This document shows, piece after piece, positions 1 to 8,824 of a stretch of 15,259 nt of DNA. The notes under the pieces were generated by a model. It was not told where the DNA came from. It made no database searches and was given only the letters and a program-made list of their open reading frames with translations. Positions within the stretch are counted from its first letter, which is position 1. Every line of letters begins with the position of its first letter. The DNA is from Candidatus Eiseniibacteriota bacterium (GTDB taxonomy: Bacteria; Joyebacterota; Joyebacteria; Joyebacterales; Joyebacteraceae), in the NCBI GenBank assembly GCA_030630395.1, contig DAOVNE010000008.1, forward strand, positions 1 through 15,259, in the 5' to 3' direction. Made by a program: the position numbers and the translations under genes.

Positions 1-710
1 GATTCGTTCCCTCGGTCTTCTTCTTCTTCGTGCTCATGGGTACGATCATCGTGGCGGCCATCGGATGGAAGGGCTCAGCTGCATCGCTCACGTTCCTCAA
101 GGTTGTCGGACCGATCTCGGCGTTCCCCATACTCTTCGTGGTTGCTGTTCTCGTTATCATGCTCAGATTCCCCGAACTCTTCGACCGACTCGTCGACAGC
201 ATCGCAGCGTTCCTCGCGCGGCGCCTCAAAGGGGGAGCGGCGGACAGAGTGGAGCAGCTTCGAGTCGAGATGGAGAACGAGTCTCACATCTTCCGTGAGG
301 CGCTCACGACTCTTGGCAGGCGGAAGCGATGGGTGCTTGCGTGGGGCGCTATCCTCGTTGTGCTTGCATACATCGCGGAGTTCATGATCGGACTCACGAT
401 CCTCCGGGGGTTCGGCTACGGCGGTCCCGCGACGGGACCGGTCATCCTCCAATGTCTTCTGAAACCGATCCTGAGCGCCTCTCCGACACCGGGTTCTCTG
501 GCGGTCGGTGAGGGTGGGTATATAGGATTCTTCGCTACCTATCTTCCCTCACACTTTATCGGAATCGCGCTTGTTATGTGGCGCACCACGCTCTACTTCC
601 TCCCGATGTCTGTGGGGGGGCTCCTGGTTGCGAAGCGGATCCGATTCGCAGGCCGGGGCAGAGCCGGCGCCGGCCCCGAAGACTCCCCGGAGCATCTAGA
701 AACACCTTGA
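1..710 (+). CDS. Flippase-like membrane protein, LPG_synthase_TM family (5' end missing)
   Basis: The reading frame is open from the left edge (frame of base 3), so the N-terminus lies outside the window; 235 codons are visible. The product is strongly hydrophobic, with about five membrane segments, two before a charged cytoplasmic-looking stretch (bases about 180-330) and three after it. A Pro/Gly-rich segment reading SPTPGSLAVGEGG (about 478-516) followed by a helix containing WRTTLYFLP matches the conserved end of the lysylphosphatidylglycerol synthase transmembrane family (UPF0104). Members of that family flip or transfer lipid-linked groups, or lack a known substrate. The tail is short and polar, and no synthetase (GNAT-like) domain follows, so a stand-alone membrane unit is likely. 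The substrate cannot be told from the sequence. The family call is fairly firm; the function is open. Confidence 0.75.
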   Translation, partial: FVPSVFFFFVLMGTIIVAAIGWKGSAASLTFLKVVGPISAFPILFVVAVLVIMLRFPELFDRLVDSIAAFLARRLKGGAADRVEQLRVEMENESHIFREALTTLGRRKRWVLAWGAILVVLAYIAEFMIGLTILRGFGYGGPATGPVILQCLLKPILSASPTPGSLAVGEGGYIGFFATYLPSHFIGIALVMWRTTLYFLPMSVGGLLVAKRIRFAGRGRAGAGPEDSPEHLETP

Positions 711-736
711 CCAGCTCACAATTCCTACCGTATAGT
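707..736 (+). promoter_or_regulatory. Candidate sigma-70-type promoter for the methyltransferase gene
   Basis: TTGACC at 707-712 and TATAGT at 731-736 each match the -35 and -10 consensus at five of six positions, with an 18-base spacer. The -35 box overlaps the stop codon of the upstream gene. The same TTGACC-N18 layout appears before gdhA. Transcription from here would start near 743 and leave a leader of about 240 nt before the ATG at 982. Confidence 0.5.
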
Positions 737-981
737 CCGAATACTGTCAGCGGGAGATAGTGATCGCCGGTGTGACTATGTGCGCCCGCACGGTGGTTGC
801 CTGATCTCGCTTGTCGCTCAAGTGAGCCTTCCCGGCCGAGGACCATTCTCGGCTTCAGGATACCAGGCGAAGCAGTCTGGACAATCCAAAGAGGACCCAC
901 GCGACGTATGTGCGGCCCCGGTCTTGGGAACAGCGCCGGATAGCCGCCTCACCACCCCGTGGTGCGCACACTCTTGCTGAT
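737..981. other. Long leader or gap with no recognised gene
   Basis: About 245 bases between the candidate promoter and the methyltransferase start. I find no convincing open frame with a ribosome binding site. One clean hairpin is visible, GCCGAG-GACCATT-CTCGGC at 835-853, but no T-run follows it, so it is not a terminator. The stretch could be an untranslated leader or a small RNA gene; it matches no RNA family that I recognise. Confidence 0.4.
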
Positions 982-2157
982 ATGGTAACGAGCTCCTATG
1001 AAATATGCTCCGCCCTCGGCGGAACCGATAGAACCCTCCACTCGGTCGGCGGTCTCTTCTCCAAGGACAAGATAGCCAAGTCCACCGAGCTTCTGGTACG
1101 AGCGATCCGACCCGCCCCCGGTGACAGGATCCTCGACTACGGGTGCGGTTATGGCGCCGTCGGCATCGCAGTGGCCGGCTCAGCGCCGGACCTCGATATC
1201 CAGATGGTCGATCTGGACATCCGCGCAGTTCGTCTGGCGCAGCAGAATGTCCGGTCGAACGCGGTGGAGAATATCTCCGTCGTTCTTGATCACACCTTGA
1301 GCCGCTTCCGAAATGGGCAGTTCAATATCGTCGCTCTCAATCCTCCGGTCGAGGACGGCACCGAGACGATCTTTGAGATGATCGAGCGGGTGCAACCGAA
1401 GATGCGGCACGGCGGAAGCTTCTTCCTCGTAGCGAAAGTGCGCAAGGGCGCCAAGAGCTACATGCGGAAACTCACAGAGACGATCGGTCCCGCCAAGGTC
1501 GTGATGCGCAGTGGCGGCTACTGGGTCATGCGCGCACAGAGGAGCGCCATCTGTCCACCCGAGGCAGTCGATCTCTCCCGCTACGAACACACCATCGAAA
1601 CCGAGCTTCGCGGGCGGCGCTACAAATTCGAATCGTACAGCGGTATCTTCTCGCGCAGCAGGGTCGACGATGGAACGAGGCTTCTGGTTGAAACACTTGA
1701 TGTTCGACCCAGACACAGCGTGATTGACATCGGGTGTGGCTACGGGCCGATCGGTATCGCAGCTGCGCACGCCGCGTCGGTCGGCAGGATCGTGATGGTC
1801 GACTGCAATGCGCGCGCGGTCGAGTACGCTGAGGCGAACATCCGCGCCCACCACCTGAACCACGCTCGCAAGAACGGCAAGCCTCGTGTCGAGGCGATTC
1901 TCGGCGACCGGTTCGATGCGGTCATCGGAGAGCGCTTCGACAGGGGCGTCTCGAACCCACCGTTCCACGCCGGAAACGACGTCCTCTTCCCGCTGGTCGA
2001 TGAGGCCTACGGGCACCTGCGCATCCACGGCCGCCTCTATCTGGTGCTCATGCGGTATGCGGGCCTCAAGCGACATATGCATAAGGTGTTCGGCAACTGC
2101 GACATAGCGGCCGATGACGGGAAGTACGTGGTGCTCGTCTCGGAGCGGACCCTCTAG
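982..2157 (+). CDS. Tandem-domain RsmC/RlmG-like SAM-dependent methyltransferase
   Basis: The predicted protein has 391 residues and two consecutive 'methyltransferase small' (MTS) domains. Each has a GLFS/GIFS segment (residues 24-27 and 221-224), a glycine-rich SAM-binding loop of the D-x-GCGYG type (residues 52-58 and 249-255) and an NPP motif (120-122 and 325-327). The second NPP continues as NPPFHAG, the form typical of the catalytic half of RsmC (16S rRNA G1207) and RlmG (23S rRNA G1835) guanine-N2 methyltransferases. In those enterobacterial enzymes the N-terminal half is usually a degenerate copy; here it keeps both motifs. rRNA guanine-N2 methylation is the likeliest role, but the target base is not readable. 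The ATG at 982 is chosen because homology begins there; the 24 codons upstream in frame from 910 are low-complexity and Arg/Pro-rich. No strong Shine-Dalgarno is visible, so the start is moderately certain. Confidence 0.8.
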   Translation: MVTSSYEICSALGGTDRTLHSVGGLFSKDKIAKSTELLVRAIRPAPGDRILDYGCGYGAVGIAVAGSAPDLDIQMVDLDIRAVRLAQQNVRSNAVENISVVLDHTLSRFRNGQFNIVALNPPVEDGTETIFEMIERVQPKMRHGGSFFLVAKVRKGAKSYMRKLTETIGPAKVVMRSGGYWVMRAQRSAICPPEAVDLSRYEHTIETELRGRRYKFESYSGIFSRSRVDDGTRLLVETLDVRPRHSVIDIGCGYGPIGIAAAHAASVGRIVMVDCNARAVEYAEANIRAHHLNHARKNGKPRVEAILGDRFDAVIGERFDRGVSNPPFHAGNDVLFPLVDEAYGHLRIHGRLYLVLMRYAGLKRHMHKVFGNCDIAADDGKYVVLVSERTL

Positions 2158-2189
2158 CCGAATCCGCCTACAGAACCCCTCTTTGACCG

Positions 2190-2219
2190 TTGACCGCGTG
2201 CTCCAAAGCATGTTAGAAT
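2190..2219 (+). promoter_or_regulatory. Candidate sigma-70-type promoter of gdhA
   Basis: TTGACC (2190-2195), an 18-base spacer, and TAGAAT (2214-2219), each five of six to consensus. The expected transcription start near 2226 gives a leader of about 100 nt before the gdhA ATG. Confidence 0.55.
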
Positions 2220-2262
2220 CCGTGTTCTGATCACAGTACGAGTCATTCTCTGGTTTGGGTGG

Positions 2263-2281
2263 CCGGGCGCGTCCCGCCCGG
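2263..2281 (+). promoter_or_regulatory. Strong GC hairpin in the gdhA leader
   Basis: CCGGGCG-CGTCC-CGCCCGG forms a perfect 7-bp stem, extendable by G-U pairs, followed by TTTGTC. It lies between the candidate gdhA promoter and the gdhA ribosome binding site. It could act as an attenuator or stability element in the leader. If the promoter call is wrong, it could be a weak terminator of the methyltransferase transcript. The T-run is short, which argues against an efficient terminator. Confidence 0.5.
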
Positions 2282-2314
2282 TTTGTCAATGTAGGTGCAC
2301 TTCACATGTAGTAG

Positions 2315-3691
<1,377 letters not shown>

Positions 3692-3755
3692 TAGCTGAAT
3701 GGACGAACAGGTCGCGCCTCCTTCGGGAGATGAGGCAGTTCGTAAGCACGAAGAA

Positions 3756-3781
3756 GGGGGTCGGCTTTGGTGCCGGCCCCC
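3756..3781. terminator. Hairpin terminator between gdhA and the convergent operon
   Basis: GGGGGTCGGC, a six-base loop (TTTGGT), then GCCGGCCCCC forms a ten-pair stem with one G-U pair, 65 bases after the gdhA stop. It is followed on the plus strand by TTTCTGT. Read on the minus strand the stem is followed by TTCTT, so the element may stop both gdhA and the oppositely directed gene ending at 3822. Confidence 0.8.
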
Positions 3782-3821
3782 TTTCTGTATGATCCACACC
3801 TTGTCGCGAGAGCAGGCGAAC

Positions 3822-6821
3822 CTACTCCTCCGGCTCCACCACGCTCCTGCCCGGTTTCATGATAGCCCCGAGTCCCGTCCTGCTGTTGATGAGGATCTCG
3901 AGCTCCGAGTCCAGCCGTATGTGGCTGACGTGTTTGCCCTCAGATGCTGGTTTCTGAGACGCAAGCCAGTCATGGTCGAGCTTCGCGAACGCGCCCGCCG
4001 AACGCATCGTGAAGTAGCCGATCCCGAACGACGTGATGTTCTGGAAGAAATGGGTTCCCTGCGACGGCTCGATCGTGATGCCCTCGATCTCATCCTCAAT
4101 GATACATCGTGCGCCGGAGATCTGCGCCCAGTTCACGGGGATTCCCAGCCAGTGGTCGGCGCTCCCCCAGCGGCCCGGACCGATAAGGAGATACGGACGC
4201 GCCTCCTTCTTGAGGGCGGCGTTGATCGCGCCGATCTCCGTGGCGATATCCGGTGTCTTCGCCCGGTCGAACGCGTCCGGCTTGACAATCACGATGTCGC
4301 GGATGCCGGCGATGGAGCCGTGTCCCAGCGTTCGCTCGGAGAGACAGATGGCATCATCGGTGTCTATCTCCGATAACTCCAGATCCTCAGTGGCGACATC
4401 GAAGACGAGCGGACGTATCTGGAGGAACGAGAACTCGTGCGGTTTCTCCCCGGACTCGCGCAGGATGACGGCAAACTCGATCTCGATGTGTGTTGAGAGA
4501 CCGGCTCGCCCCACTTCAAGAAGGAACCCGAGAACCTCCGGCAGCGGGAAGCAGTCGCCCGACAGGAACCCCGCCATTGTGACCATCTTCACACCCGGTC
4601 TGTGCACGCCCTCGTAGACACGATCGTTCTCCGCCGAGTAGACCGAGCCGACTGGCGCGAGCGTGTCATGCTCCATCGCGGTCTCCATATCGAGGAGAAC
4701 GAGATTGGAGTCCGCGCTCGCGTCTGGTGTAGTGACAGGAGCGGGTCCATTGAGGTCGAGTGCGTAGAACTCCCTCTGGGAGTTCGCGAGATACGCCTCG
4801 GTCGATGAAAACTGGAAGAGCTTCGCGGGTGCCGCAGGGGAGAAGCGAACACAACGCCCCCCGTCCGTGACCATGCGTCCCATACCAAGTACGGCCGAGG
4901 CCACTCCGTCCTCCGGTTCAAGATCCTTGACCGGGTAGTAGTCGTAGGAACGTGCGACGCCGGCCGCGTCGGGGTAGAGGTAATCCCCGTGCATGCGTCC
5001 GGTCACCTGCTGGATAACGACGGCCATCTTCTCGTCTTCCAGCCTGTTAGGCGTGGAATCTATGTAGCCTTTCGAGTCGGCGCAGTACGTGGATGCATAG
5101 ACCAACCTGACGGCGCAACATAGTTCCTTGAGCCTCTGCTCGGAATCGGGGTCGTTGTTGGGAAGCATGTATGTCTGGTAGATGCCCGCGAACGGCTGGT
5201 AGGACGAGTCCTCGAGCAGGCTCGACGAGCGGACAGCAAGAGGATACTCCACGCGCTCGATGAACGTCCTGAGTTCGTTCACGATATCATCCGGAAGGCT
5301 CACCCGCAGGAAGGCATCCTTGATGATGGTGTCATCCGCCGCGCTCAGCGCCAGACGCGCCAGGTCATTCTCGTGCATGAATCTGTCGAAGACATCGGTG
5401 GCGATCACGACCGTGGGCGGCACATGGATGCGGACCCCCGGGAAGCGGTGCTCGATGCTGTACCCGCCTATGAGCGAATTCATGAAGGCCAGCCCGCGAC
5501 CCTTGCCGCCAAGTGAGCCCGTGCCAATCCTCGTGAACACCCCGTCTGCCTCGAAGGTATCGCTGAAGAACTCCTCGACCAGTCCCGCGCGGGCGCGGTT
5601 CCTGTAATCCCTGAGAGCCTTCAGCAGATAGGCTCTGAGCGCATCAGTGCTCTCGAATTCGTCCGGGCGTCGCGGTCTCAGCGCGCTTGCGAGTTCAAAC
5701 TCCGTTCTTGCCATGAGCCACATGGAGAAGTCGTTCCTGCACGCGTGAAAAACGACCGATTCATCCGGAACCGAGGCGAGTGCACTCACGACACCCCTCA
5801 AGTCGCGGGCCCTTGCCACAGTCTCCCCGCCGGGCGTTCTGAAGATGAAGTCCCCGAAGCCCAGGTAGCCTCTCAGGAAGTCGCGCACCCCGTGCAGGAG
5901 CGTGGGTGAGTTCTTGTTGATGAAGGCGGCGCCGAGCCTCCGGGCGACACCCTCGTTGTCGAGTTCCCGCGATGTCATCAGGATGGGCATGTCGGGCGCA
6001 TCGTCCCGAACCCAGCTGATGAGATCGGCGCCCGCGCCCCCGTCCTTCTTCCCGTTGCGAGGGAATCGGGCATCTACCATCATGCCGAGGACGCCCTTCC
6101 CGTACTGCTCATAGAGCGCCTTGGCCTCCTCGTACGACGAGGCCAGCAGTATCTTCGGGCGGGCACGCATGCGGAGGAGCTTCTGCATGCGGTTCACTCC
6201 CTCCGCCATGAGCGCCTGCGTTTGCTCCATCATCTCTGTGTAGAGCATCGGCAGGAACACGGAATAGAAGTGAACCGAGTCCTCCACAAGGATGAGGATC
6301 TTGACGCCGGCAGTCTCTGCGTCCGCCACCGCATTCAGCCGATCCTCGACCCATTTGATGATTGTGAGGAAGAGTCTGGCGTCGCCAAGCCATACGAAGA
6401 TCCTGTCTACTCCGAAATGATCGTCGCGTGCCTCAAGCAGCGCAAGCTCTCGTGTGTCGTAGGCCAAGAGCACGATCGGGAGATCAGGGACCATCTTCTT
6501 CACGGCGCCGCCGAACTCAAAGACGTCCATTTCACCGACTCGCGGCATTGTGATGATGAGGTCGGGAGGCGACTGTCTGACGACGTCAAGTGCGGCCGCA
6601 GCAGTCGACACTCTCGTGATCGCCGGGGCCGAGCTCAGGTTCAGCTCCTGATATTCCGAGAACAACATCTCGCCGAGGTTCCCGTCCTCCTGGAATGTGA
6701 ACGAGTCATAGAGGCTCGACACAAGCAAGATGCTGTGCACACGTTTGCGCATCAGCGACGAGAACGGAACTCGTCTGTGACTCTGCTGCCCGGCTATCTC
6801 CTCGAGCGATCTGTGCTTCAT
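3822..6821 (-). CDS. Receiver / PPDK-type ATP-grasp fusion protein, 999 residues
   Basis: Domains in order. Residues about 28-165 form a receiver-like fold in which the expected phosphoacceptor aspartate is absent (around 88-96, DLIITMPRV). Residues about 172-320 form a second receiver with an acidic pair (E180, D181), a phosphoacceptor (D250), T283/S284 and K303 all in place. Residues about 430-810 are a PEP/pyruvate-binding, ATP-grasp domain of the PPDK_N type, with LGGKGRGLAF (437-446), LAVRSSSLLEDS (528-539) and FLQIRPL (799-805). Residues about 810-999 are a separate C-terminal domain containing GPGRWGS (881-887). I find no mobile phosphohistidine motif and no PEP-binding barrel, so it cannot be a normal PEP synthase or PPDK, although automated annotation may call it one. 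It has no signal peptide and is presumably cytoplasmic. It starts 59 bases after the upstream exported paralogue stops, suggesting one operon. The start has only a weak AAAGGC ribosome site; M24 is an alternative. Confidence 0.8.
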   Translation of the reverse strand: MKHRSLEEIAGQQSHRRVPFSSLMRKRVHSILLVSSLYDSFTFQEDGNLGEMLFSEYQELNLSSAPAITRVSTAAAALDVVRQSPPDLIITMPRVGEMDVFEFGGAVKKMVPDLPIVLLAYDTRELALLEARDDHFGVDRIFVWLGDARLFLTIIKWVEDRLNAVADAETAGVKILILVEDSVHFYSVFLPMLYTEMMEQTQALMAEGVNRMQKLLRMRARPKILLASSYEEAKALYEQYGKGVLGMMVDARFPRNGKKDGGAGADLISWVRDDAPDMPILMTSRELDNEGVARRLGAAFINKNSPTLLHGVRDFLRGYLGFGDFIFRTPGGETVARARDLRGVVSALASVPDESVVFHACRNDFSMWLMARTEFELASALRPRRPDEFESTDALRAYLLKALRDYRNRARAGLVEEFFSDTFEADGVFTRIGTGSLGGKGRGLAFMNSLIGGYSIEHRFPGVRIHVPPTVVIATDVFDRFMHENDLARLALSAADDTIIKDAFLRVSLPDDIVNELRTFIERVEYPLAVRSSSLLEDSSYQPFAGIYQTYMLPNNDPDSEQRLKELCCAVRLVYASTYCADSKGYIDSTPNRLEDEKMAVVIQQVTGRMHGDYLYPDAAGVARSYDYYPVKDLEPEDGVASAVLGMGRMVTDGGRCVRFSPAAPAKLFQFSSTEAYLANSQREFYALDLNGPAPVTTPDASADSNLVLLDMETAMEHDTLAPVGSVYSAENDRVYEGVHRPGVKMVTMAGFLSGDCFPLPEVLGFLLEVGRAGLSTHIEIEFAVILRESGEKPHEFSFLQIRPLVFDVATEDLELSEIDTDDAICLSERTLGHGSIAGIRDIVIVKPDAFDRAKTPDIATEIGAINAALKKEARPYLLIGPGRWGSADHWLGIPVNWAQISGARCIIEDEIEGITIEPSQGTHFFQNITSFGIGYFTMRSAGAFAKLDHDWLASQKPASEGKHVSHIRLDSELEILINSRTGLGAIMKPGRSVVEPEE

Positions 6822-6880
6822 GGCATCTGCCTTTAGCTTTGCTCGGAGGCGCTCTCTTCTGCGTCTCTTGGCGTGCCGCT

Positions 6881-8821
6881 CTACCGAGGAGCCATCGTCG
6901 GCGTGTGCACGATCTGCCTGATCAGAATGAGACTGTTCTTAGGAGACGCCAGTGCGTCATAGCTCTCCTTGAATGCCTCGTAGTCCTCGGGCGACACCAC
7001 AGTCTTCTTGATCGTGATCTTCCGGGACCAGAAGAGCGTGCGACCGTCGTCGGCAAGGATGCAATCGAGTTCGAAATCCGCGTACTCGGTCTCTATGAGC
7101 AGCGGCTCGGGCATCCGCTCGACCGTGAACCTGGCGGGCAGAAGCACCTTGACCTCGAAGTGGCTGTACACTTCGGACTGGAGATCGAACGGCAGCTCCC
7201 GCTCCGAGAGGCGCGGGTAGACGTCCGTCGATGCGAAAGCGTGCGGGAACTCCGGGATCCTCACGACCATTATGCCACCCTGGACGACCGCGAAGTCGGG
7301 CGCACTCACCGTCTGGCGAACACTGACCGCCTCCATCAGATTCTTCAGGTCCGAATGCGAGTGCATAACGGAAGTCGCTCCCGACGATACGGCATCTGCG
7401 GAGCTGTCGAAGTACTTGTCTTCCTCCGACGGCGTCACGTCCTTGAGCGCGCGCCTCGCTTTTCTGTCGTAGTACCCGCCGAGCTGGCAGATAACCCGCA
7501 TCTGTACGGATCCGTCAGGGGAGAGCTGAATGGAGAACGTCTTCCTGGCGTAGTTGTGTTCGGGCTCCCACCGGGCTATCTGGAAGAGCTCCCCGGTTCC
7601 ATCATCGGAGACCACAAGCGTCGTATTGCCAACGCCCCAACTAAGATGGCCGTAGCCGACATCGTCGAGACGCGGGTCGAGGAATCTGTAGCCATCGCGT
7701 TCCGGCACGCGAACCAGGACCTTGTCGAACTGCTTGAGCGTCGGCACCGACTCGGTGAAAGAACTGCCGTAGCTGCGAACGAGAGCGGGTCTCGCGTCGA
7801 TTCCCACGGAGCGAAGGAGACTCACGAGGAGGACGGCCATGTCGCGTGTGTCTCCGTGAAGATTCGCGAGTACGCTACTCGCGTCATCAGGCTCGTATCC
7901 TCCCAGACCGAGATCGAGCGGAGTGTAGCGGACGTTCTGTGCCACATCAAGAAAGAGCGCCCGCGTCTTGTCCTCATTCGATTCGAGCCCGTCGACGACA
8001 TCTGCCGCGTGCTCTGCCACAACTCCGTCGGTCTCAACGTGTGGGTAGAATTTCCCGGCGAAGAAAGCCGCGGCATCCGCCCATGAATCGTACGACGAGT
8101 AGAGAACGCGCGGGTACAGCTCCCGGGTTGGAAGTGTGTGCTCCTCGAGCACAACTGCCGGGACATCACGCACAGCCCAGTGGTTCTCGCCCATCGTGGC
8201 CTCGCCCTCGAACCCCACCCATCCCGGGACGATCTCGCTCGTGACCGTCATATCGCTCGGCACGTTGAGTCGGACCTCCTTCTCCAGAATCGGATCAGGA
8301 GCGGCGAAGTACTCGATTCCCGAGAAACCGCCGTCCGTCGCGGGCTCCCGCGTCTCGTGGAGCTGAAGCTCCATTGTCGATCCCCGGCCGGCGACCGGGA
8401 ACGAGATGACCTTCTGGAGAACGTTCGAGTACATCGTGGCGCCTTCGAGGAACGCCGGTGTGATATCGTTGACGGCGTCCTCCTCGACCTCGACAATGCG
8501 TCCCGTCTTCCGGACGGTGATGCCCTTCACGAGCTCGAGCTTCTCGATGTCGCTGTTGTAGATGAAGGACTGGTTGCTGTACTGCTCGCGACCCATCAGT
8601 GTCAGAATGCGCGTGAGAGAGTTTCTACGGACATCCACTGCGCCGTCCGCATCCACATCTATCAGCTTCTGGATCTTCAGGAACACTGCACTGGCATCCG
8701 GGTACTCCTCGAGCCCGGGTGCGTTCTCCATAAGTCTCTCGATGTCCGTGTCCATCCACTGGTCGGCACATGCCACGGAAGCCAGAAGGGCAATCGCAGC
8801 AAGAGCAATCAGGATTCGCAT
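6881..8821 (-). CDS. Exported DUF3857/transglutaminase-like protein lacking the catalytic Cys and His
   Basis: The predicted protein has 646 residues and an N-terminal signal peptide (residues 1 to about 19, with an A-C-A signal-peptidase-I-like site; a lipoprotein reading at C18 is less likely because position -3 is Ser). A DUF3857-like beta domain (about 40-240) is followed by a transglutaminase-like core (about 270-400) and a C-terminal beta-rich region. At the place of the papain-like triad it has Thr325 (GDTRDMA, where active members have GxCxD), Lys367 (FDKVLV, where His is expected) and Asp382 (FLDPR). It aligns by eye with the gene just upstream, with matching motif spacing. The likely role is a non-enzymatic partner or binding protein in the envelope. 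AGGAGG at 8830-8835 lies eight bases before the ATG, and only three bases separate it from the upstream stop, so translational coupling is likely. Confidence 0.8.
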   Translation of the reverse strand: MRILIALAAIALLASVACADQWMDTDIERLMENAPGLEEYPDASAVFLKIQKLIDVDADGAVDVRRNSLTRILTLMGREQYSNQSFIYNSDIEKLELVKGITVRKTGRIVEVEEDAVNDITPAFLEGATMYSNVLQKVISFPVAGRGSTMELQLHETREPATDGGFSGIEYFAAPDPILEKEVRLNVPSDMTVTSEIVPGWVGFEGEATMGENHWAVRDVPAVVLEEHTLPTRELYPRVLYSSYDSWADAAAFFAGKFYPHVETDGVVAEHAADVVDGLESNEDKTRALFLDVAQNVRYTPLDLGLGGYEPDDASSVLANLHGDTRDMAVLLVSLLRSVGIDARPALVRSYGSSFTESVPTLKQFDKVLVRVPERDGYRFLDPRLDDVGYGHLSWGVGNTTLVVSDDGTGELFQIARWEPEHNYARKTFSIQLSPDGSVQMRVICQLGGYYDRKARRALKDVTPSEEDKYFDSSADAVSSGATSVMHSHSDLKNLMEAVSVRQTVSAPDFAVVQGGIMVVRIPEFPHAFASTDVYPRLSERELPFDLQSEVYSHFEVKVLLPARFTVERMPEPLLIETEYADFELDCILADDGRTLFWSRKITIKKTVVSPEDYEAFKESYDALASPKNSLILIRQIVHTPTMAPR

Positions 8822-8824
8822 CGT

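Noticed and set aside
835..853. GCCGAG hairpin as a terminator in the gap before the methyltransferase
   Set aside because: The stem is followed by TTCAGG rather than a T-run, and it lies downstream of a promoter for the next gene.
790..890. Possible signal-recognition-particle RNA, from a CAGG...GAAGCAG stretch near 857-877
   Set aside because: The order and spacing do not fit the SRP domain IV consensus: the CCGGAAGG apical stem-loop is missing, and the short CCAG/CTGG stem forms a different hairpin.
910..981. 24-codon N-terminal extension of the methyltransferase
   Set aside because: Arg/Pro-rich and unlike the family; homology starts at the ATG at 982. The codons are in frame, so a longer product is not strictly excluded.
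1180..2289. Open frame of 369 codons on the minus strand opposite the methyltransferase
   Set aside because: It mirrors the plus-strand methyltransferase, whose SAM-binding and NPP motifs are clear, and shows no domain of its own.
6839..8086. Open frame of 415 codons on the plus strand opposite the second transglutaminase-like gene
   Set aside because: His/Arg/Val-rich composition, no ribosome site and no motif. The minus-strand gene has a signal peptide, a ribosome site and clear homology to its neighbour.
8766..8821. Lipoprotein signal (Cys18) in the second transglutaminase-like protein
   Set aside because: The residues before the Cys are S-V-A, with Ser at -3 instead of Leu/Val/Ile. An A-C-A signal-peptidase-I site two residues later fits better.
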